A DNA stretch of 23,424 nt from an uncultured Lysobacter sp. (GTDB taxonomy: Bacteria > Pseudomonadota > Gammaproteobacteria > Xanthomonadales > Xanthomonadaceae), in the NCBI GenBank assembly GCA_946480055.1, contig CAMLID010000050.1, forward strand, positions 1-23,424. The letters run 5' to 3'. The notes beneath the pieces are model-generated. The model worked only from the letters and a program-made list of their open reading frames with translations, did no database searches and was not told where the DNA came from. Shown here piece after piece: positions 1 to 6,907 of this stretch (within the stretch, counting starts at the first letter, position 1; each line of letters begins with the position of its first letter). The translations under genes were made by a program, and so were the position numbers.

Positions 1-414
1 CTGGGCTGGATCGGCCAGCTGCACCCGCGCCTGCAGCGCGCGCTGGACCTGGACGCCGACGTGGTCGCGTTCGAGCTGGATCTGGCACCGCTGTCCCAGC
101 GCGCCGTGCCGCGCGCCGGCACCCTGTCCCGGTATCCGTCCGTCCGCCGCGATCTCGCGTTCGTCGTCGCCGAGGACGCCCCCTGGGCGGCGATTTCGGC
201 CTCCGTTCAGGCGGCTGCGGGCCCGTCCCTGCGCGATCTGGTGCTGTTCGACCGCTACCAGGGCAAAGGGGTGGAAACGGGATTCAAGAGTCTCGCTATG
301 GGCTTGATTCTGCAGGATGAATCACGCACCCTGACCGACCGCGATGTGGAAGAAGTAGTGGTCGCGGTGATGGCGGCGATCGAGCGCGACCATGGCGCGA
401 AGATCCGCGCCTGA
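1..414 (+). CDS. pheT: Phenylalanine--tRNA ligase beta subunit, 3' end only
   Basis: The reading frame is open from the first base and stops with TGA at 412-414, leaving 137 residues of the C-terminus. They carry the ferredoxin-fold anticodon-binding (FDX-ACB) domain that ends bacterial PheT: the motif [15 protein letters not shown] at about residues 42-56, then [19 protein letters not shown] and the ending [11 protein letters not shown]. The full enzyme is an alpha2-beta2 cytoplasmic synthetase that charges tRNA-Phe. The FDX-ACB domain binds the tRNA anticodon region. ihfA begins 35 nt downstream without a terminator, which matches the pheST-ihfA operon known from many gammaproteobacteria. 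The rest of the gene and pheS lie outside the window. A tRNA-Phe gene is present elsewhere in this window (19721-19796), but that is probably coincidence. Confidence 0.96.
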   Translation: MGWIGQLHPRLQRALDLDADVVAFELDLAPLSQRAVPRAGTLSRYPSVRRDLAFVVAEDAPWAAISASVQAAAGPSLRDLVLFDRYQGKGVETGFKSLAMGLILQDESRTLTDRDVEEVVVAVMAAIERDHGAKIRA

Positions 415-449
415 GCTGCGCATCGTCGGTTGAGAACAGGGGAAACGAT

Positions 450-749
450 GTGGCATTGACCAAGGCGGAAATGGCGGAGCGCTTGTTCGACGAAGTCGGG
501 CTTAACAAACGCGAGGCCAAGGAATTCGTGGACGCGTTCTTCGACGCGTTGCGCGAAGCGTTGGAGCAAGGCCGGCAGGTCAAGCTGTCGGGCTTCGGCA
601 ATTTCGACCTGCGCCGCAAGAACCAGCGGCCCGGGCGCAACCCGAAGACCGGCGAGGAAATTCCGATTTCGGCGCGGACGGTGGTGACCTTCCGTCCGGG
701 ACAGAAACTCAAGGAGCGGGTGGAGGCCTATGCTGGATCCGGGCAGTAA
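450..749 (+). CDS. ihfA: Integration host factor subunit alpha
   Basis: This 99-residue protein is a DNABII-family nucleoid protein. It pairs with IHF-beta to bend DNA sharply and supports transcription, recombination and replication. Visible family marks are the N-terminal helix [16 protein letters not shown], the [10 protein letters not shown] segment and the beta-arm with [14 protein letters not shown], whose RPGRNP turn carries the proline that intercalates in the DNA minor groove. Length and sequence match xanthomonad IhfA almost end to end. The start is GTG at 450, set by the AGGGGA ribosome binding site at 438-443 six bases upstream. The ATG at 448-450 overlaps it in another frame and reaches a stop after three codons, so it is a decoy. 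The 3' end overlaps the next gene by 20 nt, suggesting coupled translation in the pheT-ihfA-merR transcript. Confidence 0.97.
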   Translation: MALTKAEMAERLFDEVGLNKREAKEFVDAFFDALREALEQGRQVKLSGFGNFDLRRKNQRPGRNPKTGEEIPISARTVVTFRPGQKLKERVEAYAGSGQ

Positions 750-1086
750 TCGCGAACTTCCGCCGATCCCGGCGAAGCGCTACTTCACCATCGGTGAGGT
801 CAGCGAGCTGTGCGACGTCAAACCGCACGTGCTGCGTTACTGGGAAACCGAGTTCCCGACCCTCAATCCGGTCAAACGCCGCGGCAACCGCCGCTACTAC
901 CAGCGCCACGAGGTGCTGATGGTGCGGCAGATCCGCGGCCTGCTGTACGAACAGGGCTATACCATCGGCGGCGCGCGCCTGCGCCTCGAAGGCGAGGCGG
1001 CCAAGGACGAGTCGGCGCTGAGCTCGCAGATCATCCGCCAGGTGCGGATGGAACTGGAAGAAGTGCTGCAACTGCTGCGGCGCTGA
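730..1086 (+). CDS. MerR-family transcriptional regulator downstream of ihfA
   Basis: The 118-residue protein has a MerR-type DNA-binding domain at its N-terminus: a helix-turn-helix at about residues 18-38 ([20 protein letters not shown]), the [10 protein letters not shown] segment and the wing with [10 protein letters not shown]. The rest is a short helix ending in [14 protein letters not shown], likely the dimerisation coiled coil. There is no separate effector-binding domain and no metal-binding cysteine cluster, since the only cysteine is C28 inside the HTH. It is therefore not a classic metal sensor. A small MerR-like protein after ihfA is a conserved arrangement in xanthomonads and pseudomonads, but its targets are unknown to me. 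The ATG at 730 is preceded by GGAGG at 722-726 and lies inside ihfA, so translation is probably coupled. Confidence 0.9.
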   Translation: MLDPGSNRELPPIPAKRYFTIGEVSELCDVKPHVLRYWETEFPTLNPVKRRGNRRYYQRHEVLMVRQIRGLLYEQGYTIGGARLRLEGEAAKDESALSSQIIRQVRMELEEVLQLLRR

Positions 1087-1097
1087 ACCTTTGCGGC

Positions 1098-1103
1098 TAT
1101 ACT
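1098..1103 (+). promoter_or_regulatory. Possible -10 element for tRNA-Pro
   Basis: TATACT lies 37 nt before the tRNA-Pro 5' end, just after the merR stop codon, and is the best sigma70 -10 match there. No good -35 box stands at the usual distance (CTGCGG at 17-nt spacing is poor). The call rests on the -10 and on the need for a promoter between the genes. The tRNA could instead be read through from the pheT operon. Confidence 0.35.
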
Positions 1104-1139
1104 TGCCGCCCGCTCGCCAGAGCGGACATCGCAACACGT

Positions 1140-1216
1140 CGGGGCGTAGCGCAGCCTGGTAGCGCATCTGCCTGGGGGGCAGAGGGTCGTCGGTTCAAAT
1201 CCGGCCGTCCCGACCA
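1140..1216 (+). tRNA. tRNA-Pro, anticodon GGG
   Basis: A complete 77-nt cloverleaf can be folded by eye. The acceptor stem is CGGGGCG with CGTCCCG (one G-U pair), followed by discriminator A and a genome-encoded CCA at 1214-1216. The anticodon stem is TCTGC/GCAGA with the loop CTGGGGG, giving anticodon GGG, which reads CCC codons and possibly CCU. The T-arm contains GGTTCAAAT. The gene sits alone between merR and a minus-strand gene and has its own terminator. With Pro-Ala-rich proteins such as the one at 4722-5927 nearby, heavy demand for proline tRNAs is plausible, but that link is only inference. Confidence 0.97.
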
Positions 1217-1231
1217 ATACCGTTTCACCGC

Positions 1232-1264
1232 AACGCCCGGCCTGCGCCGGGCGTTCTGCGTTTT
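1232..1264 (+). terminator. Rho-independent terminator after tRNA-Pro
   Basis: A perfect 10-bp GC-rich stem (AACGCCCGGC with GCCGGGCGTT, loop CTGC) starts 15 nt after the tRNA CCA end and is followed by CTGCGTTTT. It ends the rightward tRNA transcript. No T-tract is present in the opposite direction, so it probably does not serve the minus-strand gene that ends at 1276. Confidence 0.8.
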
Positions 1265-1275
1265 GGGCTGAGCGC

Positions 1276-2286
1276 TTACGGCGCCTCGACCGTGTAGCCG
1301 CGCGCCTGCAGCCGCGCCAGGTAACCGTCGGGCTTGAGCAGTTCGGCGATCGGCAGGCTGGCGAAGCTGGTGCGGTTGTTGAGCAGGGCCTTGTCGGCGC
1401 TGCTCAGCCAGCTCTGGACCACGCGCTCGCGCAGGTCGCCGAAGCCCAGGCGCTGGGCGGCGCCGGAGGCGGTGACGGCGCGCAGGCAGACCTCGTACTG
1501 GTCGCCCTGCGGCAGCGCGCGCAGCGCTTCGATGTCGCCGATCGCCCAGGCGTTGGCGCGCGCGCGCATGGTCTCGATGTCGCCCTCGATCCGGCTCAGG
1601 GTCTTGGCGAAGCAGTCGGTGTCGTTGAGCGTGGTGTTGGCGAAGTCCTTGAGCACGGTCTTGGGATCCTTGATCTTCAGTTCGACCTTGGACGAGGTGA
1701 TCTTGACCTTGTGCTCCTTGGCGCTGCGCTCGACCACCGGCCAGACGACGCCCTTGAGCGAGAGGTCGGAACGCCGCATCGCGGCTTCGTACAGCTCCTG
1801 CGCGGCGAACACCGGGCGCCATTTCTCGACCCCGCGATCGCTGCCGATGTAGCGCGCCTTGAGCGGCAGCCAGCGTGCGTAGAGCTCGGCCGGCACCACC
1901 TCGCGCAGGGTCTTTTCGTCGGGATTGCGGCGCGCCTTCAGCGCCGAGGGGATCAGCAGCATGCTGCGGAACATGCCCAGGTCGGTGCCGATCGACGCCG
2001 ACGGCGGTTCCAGCACTTCCTGCGATTGCGCGATCGTCGCTTCGACGTCGCGCGACAGCCAGCTCATGTTCTTCGGTATCGGGCTCAGCGTGCCCAGGAT
2101 CCAGAGTACGTGCTCGCCGCGGCTGACCTTCCACATGCCGGGGCCGGGCTGCACGCCGGAGACGACCACGGTGTCGATGTCGCGGATGGTTTCGGCGGCG
2201 GGGGCGGCCGGCGGTGTTTGCGCGAGTGCGGCGGGGGCGAACGATGCGAGCGAGAGCGCGAGACAGGCGAGCAGGGCAGGGCGCAT
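1276..2286 (-). CDS. Secreted TraB/GumN-like protein, divergent active-site motif
   Basis: This 336-residue protein starts with a clear signal peptide (residues 1-22, cleavage after LAQ-type AALA) and is probably periplasmic. The segment MWKVSRGEHVLWILGTLSPIP at about residues 51-71 and the closing block LPIAELLKPDGYLARLQARGY fit the TraB/PrgY/GumN family. Many members of that family are predicted metal-dependent proteases or pheromone-shutdown proteins. The family normally has GTxH-like histidine motifs; here the first reads GTLS (residues 65-68), and no counterpart histidine is seen near the C-terminus. The protein may therefore be non-catalytic, or belong to a xanthomonad subfamily with another role. 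It stands alone: the tRNA terminator lies downstream and a repeat-rich gap upstream. Family assignment is moderately sure, function unknown. Confidence 0.72.
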   Translation of the reverse strand: MRPALLACLALSLASFAPAALAQTPPAAPAAETIRDIDTVVVSGVQPGPGMWKVSRGEHVLWILGTLSPIPKNMSWLSRDVEATIAQSQEVLEPPSASIGTDLGMFRSMLLIPSALKARRNPDEKTLREVVPAELYARWLPLKARYIGSDRGVEKWRPVFAAQELYEAAMRRSDLSLKGVVWPVVERSAKEHKVKITSSKVELKIKDPKTVLKDFANTTLNDTDCFAKTLSRIEGDIETMRARANAWAIGDIEALRALPQGDQYEVCLRAVTASGAAQRLGFGDLRERVVQSWLSSADKALLNNRTSFASLPIAELLKPDGYLARLQARGYTVEAP

Positions 2287-2411
2287 CCGTTGCGTTTCCG
2301 TAGTGGCGGGGAGAAGTCCGGAGCCTGCCAGATTCGTGCCTCGCGGCGCAGTGCGGATCGGTGCATGGCGGATGCGCCGTGCGGATTTCGTTCAGCCAGC
2401 GCAGGCGGCCT

Positions 2412-2500
2412 TCTGTGTGAGCGACGTGAGTCGCGATTGAGTCCCATCTGATCCGCGTAACCCGGCGACCGGGGATCGCGACTTACGTCGCTGCCACAGA
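2412..2500. repeat. Imperfect long inverted repeat (REP-like)
   Basis: The 26-nt left arm (2412-2437, TCTGTGTGAGCGACGTGAGT...) is matched by the inverted right arm at 2475-2500 with a few mismatches, separated by 37 nt. The core AGCGACGT(G/A)AGTCGCGAT resembles intergenic repeats common in Lysobacter and relatives, as far as I recall. It would form a long hairpin if transcribed. Confidence 0.75.
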
Positions 2501-2502
2501 GA

Positions 2503-2694
2503 GCTTGCATCACCGCAACCTAGGTTGGGGCTGCGCGGCGGCGTAGGCGCGCAAGACCTCGTCGGGCGGGCTGTCGACCGCCGTAGGGTGTGGTGAGCGC
2601 AGCGAACCGCACCGTTCGTCGCTTCGGCTGGCTACGTGATGCGGTTCGCTGCGCTCACCGCATCCTACGTTGGGGATTTCGTGGCCGCGTAGGC
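2503..2694. repeat. Diverged direct repeat pair around the second inverted repeat
   Basis: A segment of about 46 nt at 2503-2548 recurs at 2648-2694. Over the first 28 nt, 22 match, around the shared cores TCACCGCA, CCTA and GTTGGGG, and both copies end in GCGTAGGC. Together with the two inverted repeats, it accounts for most of the 409-nt gap between the TraB/GumN-like gene and dxs. I see no gene in that gap. Confidence 0.6.
2582..2669. repeat. Long inverted repeat, 30-nt arms (REP-like)
   Basis: The arms at 2582-2611 and 2640-2669 are inverted copies with two mismatches in 30 nt. The shared core is GTGAGCGCAGCGAACCGCA, and the loop is 28 nt. The core resembles very common intergenic repeats of gammaproteobacteria (recalled, not checked). 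It lies just past the dxs stop on the minus strand and could stabilise or end the dxs message, but no U-tract follows. Confidence 0.8.
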
Positions 2695-2695
2695 C

Positions 2696-4603
2696 TCAGA
2701 GCGCCGCGCTGCGCGGCGGCGCTTCCAGCAGTTCCGGCCAGCGCGCGAGCACGGCGCTGCGGATGCCGGCGACGTCTAGGCCGGATTCGGCCAGCAGCTG
2801 TTCGCGGCTGGCGTGGTGCTGGAATTCGTCGGGCAGGCCCAGGTGCAGGATCGGCAGGACGATGCCTTCGGCCGCGAGCAGTTCGGCCACGCCGCTGCCG
2901 GCGCCGCCGGCGACCACGTTGTCCTCGAGGGTGACGAAGCCGCGGTGGTTCTTGGCGAGTTCGAGAATCAGGGCGCGATCCAGCGGTTTGACGAAACGCA
3001 TGTTGACCAGGCTCAGGCCGAGCTCGGCGGCGACCTGTTCGGCCGCCGGCACGATCGCGCCGAAGGCGAGCAGGGCGATGTGCTTGCCGCTGCGGCGCAG
3101 TTCGGCCTTGCCGATCGGCAGGGTGTCCAGGTTCGGCTGCACCGCGACGCCGGGACCGGTGCCGCGCGGGTAGCGCACCGCAGCCGGGCCGGGGTAGCGG
3201 TGGCCGGTGCTGAGCATCTTGCGGCACTCGTCCTCGTCGGCCGGCGCCATCACCACCATGTTCGGCACGCAGCGCAGGTAGGACAGGTCGAGATTGCCGG
3301 CGTGGGTGGCGCCGTCCGGGCCGACCACGCCGCCGCGGTCGATCGCGAACAGCACGTCCAGGTTCTGGATCGCGACGTCGTGCACCAACTGGTCGTAGCC
3401 GCGCTGCAGGAAGGTCGAGTAGATCGCGACCACCGGCTTGGCGCCTTCGCAGGCCATGCCCGCGGCCAGGGTGACCGCGTGCTGTTCGGCGATGGCGACA
3501 TCGAAATAGCGGCTCGGGTATTCCTTGCTGAAGCGCACCAGGCCGGAGCCTTCGCGCATCGCCGGGGTGATGCCGAGCAGGGTGTCGTCGGCCGCGGCCA
3601 TGTCGCACAGCCATTCGCCGAACACGTCGGTGTAGGTCGGCTTCTTGGCGCCGGGCTTGCTGACCAGGCCCTTCTCGGGATCGAAGGGACCGACCGCGTG
3701 GTAGCCGATCTGGTCGCCTTCGGCCAGTTCGTAGCCTTTGCCCTTGGTGGTGATGATGTGCAGCAGCTGCGGACCCTTGAGGGTCTTGAGCGTCTTCATC
3801 GCGCCGAGCAGGGCCGGCAGATCGTGGCCGTCGATCGGGCCGGTGTAGTGGAAGCCGACTTCCTCGAAGAAGGTCGAGGGCACGAACATGCCCTTCCAGT
3901 GTTCTTCCCAGCGCCGCACGAACTTGGCCGCCGGCTTGCGCTTATCGCCGAGCAGTTTCTTGCCGCCTTCGCGCAGGGCGTTGAGGGTGCGGCTGCCGGT
4001 GAGGCGGCCGAGCATCTTGGTGACGCCGCCGACGTTCTCCGAGATCGACATCTGGTTGTCGTTGAGGATCACCAGCAGGTTCGGTTCGGGATCGGTCATG
4101 CCGCCAGCGTGGGCCAGCGCTTCGAAGGCCATGCCGGCGGTCATCGCGCCGTCGCCGATCACCGCCACGACCTTGCGCTCGTCGCCGGCGCGCTGCAGCG
4201 CGATCGCCATGCCCAGCGCGGCCGAGATCGAGGTCGAACTGTGGCCGACGCCGAAAGTGTCGTACTCGGACTCTTCGCGCTTCGGGAACGGCGCCACGCC
4301 GTCCTTCTGCTTGACGGTGTGGATATCGTCGCGGCGGCCGGTGAGGATCTTGTGCGGGTAGCACTGGTGGCCGACGTCCCAGACCAGGCGGTCGGTGGGC
4401 GTCTCGAACAGCCAATGCAGGGCCACGGTCAGCTCGATCACGCCCAGGCCCGCGCCGAAGTGGCCGCCGACCAGGGCGACCTGTTCGATCAGGTAGTTGC
4501 GCAACTCCTCGGCGATCGCGGGCAGTTCGTCTTCGGCGAACTGGCGCAGGTCGGCGGGGGCTTGGATGCGGGAAAGACGCGGGTAGCGCTGCGAATCGAT
4601 CAT
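2696..4603 (-). CDS. dxs: 1-deoxy-D-xylulose-5-phosphate synthase
   Basis: The 635-residue protein is full length for DXS. This cytoplasmic thiamine-diphosphate enzyme condenses pyruvate and glyceraldehyde 3-phosphate, the first step of the MEP pathway to isoprenoids, and also feeds thiamine and pyridoxal synthesis. Family marks include GGHFGAGLG with the catalytic-type histidine H48, [17 protein letters not shown] (77-92), [16 protein letters not shown] (120-135), the ThDP/Mg site GDGAMTAGM (150-158) with N181/N183 downstream, and the [16 protein letters not shown] block holding the ThDP-activating glutamate. The start [10 protein letters not shown] is xanthomonad-like, although the ribosome binding site before it is weak. 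The gene follows the receiver-like gene by 118 nt on the same strand, so it may share a transcript or have its own promoter. Nothing looks damaged. Confidence 0.97.
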   Translation of the reverse strand: MIDSQRYPRLSRIQAPADLRQFAEDELPAIAEELRNYLIEQVALVGGHFGAGLGVIELTVALHWLFETPTDRLVWDVGHQCYPHKILTGRRDDIHTVKQKDGVAPFPKREESEYDTFGVGHSSTSISAALGMAIALQRAGDERKVVAVIGDGAMTAGMAFEALAHAGGMTDPEPNLLVILNDNQMSISENVGGVTKMLGRLTGSRTLNALREGGKKLLGDKRKPAAKFVRRWEEHWKGMFVPSTFFEEVGFHYTGPIDGHDLPALLGAMKTLKTLKGPQLLHIITTKGKGYELAEGDQIGYHAVGPFDPEKGLVSKPGAKKPTYTDVFGEWLCDMAAADDTLLGITPAMREGSGLVRFSKEYPSRYFDVAIAEQHAVTLAAGMACEGAKPVVAIYSTFLQRGYDQLVHDVAIQNLDVLFAIDRGGVVGPDGATHAGNLDLSYLRCVPNMVVMAPADEDECRKMLSTGHRYPGPAAVRYPRGTGPGVAVQPNLDTLPIGKAELRRSGKHIALLAFGAIVPAAEQVAAELGLSLVNMRFVKPLDRALILELAKNHRGFVTLEDNVVAGGAGSGVAELLAAEGIVLPILHLGLPDEFQHHASREQLLAESGLDVAGIRSAVLARWPELLEAPPRSAAL

Positions 4604-4721
4604 TACCGACGGGTTCTGGCGTTCAGTCGGTCATTGTCCCGCCCCTGTGTGAGGCGGGCAAGAAGCGGGTGCGTGGCGGGTTCAGGCGCGGGCCGTGGCG
4701 TAACGCCTGCAATCGCGGCGA

Positions 4722-5927
4722 TCAGCGACCGCGCAGGCGTCCGAACAGGCCGCCGGCCTTGGCCGGTTCGGCCGGATCGGGCTCGGACTCGGGCTCGGCG
4801 AAACCGGTGGCAAGGTTGGCGTTGACGAAGTCGGCGACGTCGCTGGCCGGCACGCCGCTGGCCTCGGTGATCTCGGCCAGGGTCGCCGGGCCCTTCATCA
4901 TCACCGTGGCGATGCGGAAGTGCTTGGGGAACTCGCGTTCGGTCTGCGGCCACTTGACCATCTGGTAGCGGCGCTGCGGGTCGTAGCCGGGCGCCAGGGC
5001 GCCGTGGCCGGCGAGCAGGCTGCCGAACCAGACCAGGCGCGCCAGCGGCATGACCTCGCCCAGCGGCGCGATCGCGGCGGCCCAGCTCTTGTCGTCGACG
5101 GTTTCGAAATCGGCCGCGGACGGGTTCTTCTCGAAGTAGGCCGACAGCGGCTTGAGCGCGGACGGGCCGTAGTACTGGCGCTGCTCGGCGTCGATGAACA
5201 GGGGCTCGTCGCCGCGCAGGCGGACCCGGCCGCGCAGACGGCCGGAGGTCAGCCAGACCAGCAGCGATTCGCCGACCGCGGCGGCGGGTGCCGGAGCGGG
5301 TGCGGGCTTCGGTGCCGCGGGTGCGGGCGCAGGCGCAGGCGGTGCGGGAGCCGGCGCGGGCGCGGCTGCGACGGGTGCTGGTGCAGGTGCCGGCGCGGGT
5401 GCGGGTGCCGGGGCAGGTGCTGGCTTGGGCGCTGGAGCCGGCGTGGGCGCGACCCCGAGCGGAATCTCGACCGCGCGATCCAGGGTCGGCATCGGTTCGG
5501 CCGGCGCGGGCTTGGGCACGGCGGGTGCGGGGCTCGGCGCGGCGGGTGCCGGGCTCGGCGCGCTGGCGATCGAGGGCGGCGCCGGTGCGGGTTCCAGCGG
5601 CTGCCCGGCCTGGGTCGCGATCTCGCGTAACAAATCGCCGATAGCGTTGGCGTCGAAGGGCTGGGCGAGGCGGTAGTCGGCCTGGGTGCGCGGGGCGCTG
5701 GTCAGCGCGATCACGCTCTTGCCCGCCGCGTGCAGGCGCAGCCAGCTCATCGGGCCGTACATGCTGTCCATGTCCACGACGACGTAGTCGGCCTGGCTCT
5801 CGGGCAGCAGCTGCCAGCGCGCGCCGAGGCGGGCGTTGGCATCTTTGAAGGCCGCCTGCAGTGCGGTCTCCGTCGCCGGGTCCATTCCGGTCAGACCGAG
5901 GGTCAGAGCCATCGTTGCGTCGTCCAT
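4722..5927 (-). CDS. Uncharacterised protein: degenerate receiver-like domain, Pro-Ala linker, C-terminal helical domain
   Basis: I do not recognise this 401-residue protein. Residues 6-105 look like a response-regulator receiver fold by pattern: VVVDMD (D52 where the phospho-aspartate would be), SVIALTSAP (T76), then LAQPFDANAIGDLLREI in the place of the usual KPF motif. The conserved lysine is replaced by Q89, so ordinary phosphorylation signalling is doubtful. Residues 110-217 are an extreme Pro-Ala linker. Residues 218-390 form a second folded part, beginning LLVWLTSGRLRGRVRL and ending in a possible winged-helix stretch (ATLAEITEASGVPASDVADF). A tail of acidic and Gly/Arg residues follows. 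No signal peptide or membrane helix is seen, so it should be cytoplasmic. The start could be M1 or M6. It lies upstream of dxs on the same strand, but no functional link is evident. Confidence 0.75.
   Translation of the reverse strand: MDDATMALTLGLTGMDPATETALQAAFKDANARLGARWQLLPESQADYVVVDMDSMYGPMSWLRLHAAGKSVIALTSAPRTQADYRLAQPFDANAIGDLLREIATQAGQPLEPAPAPPSIASAPSPAPAAPSPAPAVPKPAPAEPMPTLDRAVEIPLGVAPTPAPAPKPAPAPAPAPAPAPAPAPVAAAPAPAPAPPAPAPAPAAPKPAPAPAPAAAVGESLLVWLTSGRLRGRVRLRGDEPLFIDAEQRQYYGPSALKPLSAYFEKNPSAADFETVDDKSWAAAIAPLGEVMPLARLVWFGSLLAGHGALAPGYDPQRRYQMVKWPQTEREFPKHFRIATVMMKGPATLAEITEASGVPASDVADFVNANLATGFAEPESEPDPAEPAKAGGLFGRLRGR
5277..5597 (-). repeat. Degenerate (Pro-Ala)n coding repeat
   Basis: About 107 codons of the gene at 4722-5927 are almost only Pro, Ala, Lys, Ser and Val, with uninterrupted PAPAPAPA runs around residues 163-185. 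At DNA level the plus strand reads as repeated GGTGCGGGTGCC-like units. Such a tract can change length by slippage. It also generates long spurious open frames on the opposite strand. Confidence 0.85.
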
Positions 5928-6099
5928 CTTTTCTGTGGTGGAGGAGTGTTGCGGACAGCCATCACGTCGTCAACGCGCGCAACGCGTCGCAAACCAGCGT
6001 TCTTCGGCAGGTGCGCGTTTAGCGAGCGGTAGAGCGCGACCGGCGTCACGGCTTGGCCTTGCGCGGTACGGCCGTATCGACGGCCAGGGCTTGCGTCGT

Positions 6100-6807
6100 T
6101 CAGGCGGGCAGACGCGCGTTCTTGGGCAACTGGTTGCGCAGGAAGGCCATCTGGTCGGCCAGGATGTTGCGGTTCGACAGGATCAGGTGCTCGACCCAGC
6201 TCGGCCGGTACGGCACCGCGAGCAGCGGCATGCCGGCCTGCTGCGGGGTGCGGTTGCCCTTGCGCGAGTTGCAGTGGAAGCAGGCGGCGACCACGTTCTC
6301 CCATATGTCGCGGCCGCCCTTGGACACCGGGATCACATGGTCGCGGGTCAGGTGCGGGCGGTTGAAGTCGTGGCCGCAGTACAGGCACAGGTAGTCGTCG
6401 CGCGCGAACAGGGCGGCGTTGGTCAGGGCCGGAGTCGGGTCGAGCGCATGCGCGCGGGCGTGGCCGCGCGCGGCGACGATCGGGTGCAGTTCGATCAGGC
6501 TCTGCTCGCCGCTGAGGCGGCTGGTGCCGCCGTGTACGCGCAGGCAGGGGTCGCCCAAAGTCCAGGCCACCGCGCCGCGCACGTACAGACAGGTCGCTTC
6601 CTGCCAGTTCATCCAGTCGAGCACGCGGCCATGCGCATCGAGCGACAGGAGTCGCACCGCATTGAGGCGGTCGCTGGGCGGGCGTGGGTGCGCGTAGCGC
6701 TGGGCGAGGTCTAAGCCGGAGACGCCGAGGATTTCCGGCTCACGCAGCAGTCGCTCTGCGTGGGTTCCGGTTCGGACCAAGCGTAGGCTCGCTCTATGGG
6801 TCTCCAT
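6100..6807 (-). CDS. HNH endonuclease-family protein
   Basis: The predicted 235-residue protein has an HNH nuclease domain near its C-terminus. CLYC (C141, C144) and CFHC (C176, C179) form the zinc-binding pair. Between them lie the catalytic-type TRDHVIPVSKGGRD (D156, H157) and N171, followed by NSRKGNRTP. The HNH fold cuts DNA with one metal ion, but many chromosomal members of this kind have no known role. The start is uncertain. The ATG at 6807 lies only about 5 nt after the start point expected from a TATAAG -10 box at 6819-6824. Residue 51, a GTG at 6657 before RLLSLDAHGR, could be the true start of a roughly 185-residue protein, although neither start has a good ribosome binding site. 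No methylase, toxin or phage gene is nearby, so a restriction role has no support from context. Confidence 0.82.
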   Translation of the reverse strand: METHRASLRLVRTGTHAERLLREPEILGVSGLDLAQRYAHPRPPSDRLNAVRLLSLDAHGRVLDWMNWQEATCLYVRGAVAWTLGDPCLRVHGGTSRLSGEQSLIELHPIVAARGHARAHALDPTPALTNAALFARDDYLCLYCGHDFNRPHLTRDHVIPVSKGGRDIWENVVAACFHCNSRKGNRTPQQAGMPLLAVPYRPSWVEHLILSNRNILADQMAFLRNQLPKNARLPA

Positions 6808-6818
6808 CGGGATATCAG

Positions 6819-6824
6819 CTTATA
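6819..6824 (-). promoter_or_regulatory. Possible -10 element before the HNH gene
   Basis: On the minus strand, TATAAG stands 11 nt before the upstream ATG at 6807. The matching -35 region (TACCCA at about 17-18 nt) is weak. If used, transcription would begin almost at that ATG, which favours either a near-leaderless message or the downstream GTG start at 6657. Confidence 0.35.
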
Positions 6825-6853
6825 CCCGTTTGATGACGTTTTGGGTAGCTGGC

Positions 6854-6893
6854 GCGGGCGCGGTGCCCGCTGCGCGGCCGTCCGTGGCCGCGC
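6854..6893. other. Two tandem GC-rich hairpins
   Basis: GCGGGC/GCCCGC (6854-6870, 5-nt loop) and GCGCGGCC/GGCCGCGC (6872-6893, 6-nt loop) lie back to back, 15 nt after the acyl-CoA dehydrogenase stop on the minus strand. There is no T-tract beside them. They may protect the 3' end of the message or act as a rho-assisted stop; that is inference. Confidence 0.5.
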
Positions 6894-6907
6894 GGGTGCT
6901 GCTGCGA

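Noticed and set aside
448..456. ATG at 448 as the ihfA start
   Set aside because: That frame reaches TGA after three codons. The GTG at 450 is in the IhfA frame and well spaced from AGGGGA.
2412..2669. CRISPR-like or transposon-end reading of the repeats
   Set aside because: Repeat units are inverted and unequal, with no regular spacers, no cas genes, no transposase and no clear target-site duplication.
2813..4825. A 670-codon plus-strand open frame opposite dxs
   Set aside because: dxs is intact on the other strand with all its catalytic motifs, and this frame is a composition artefact.
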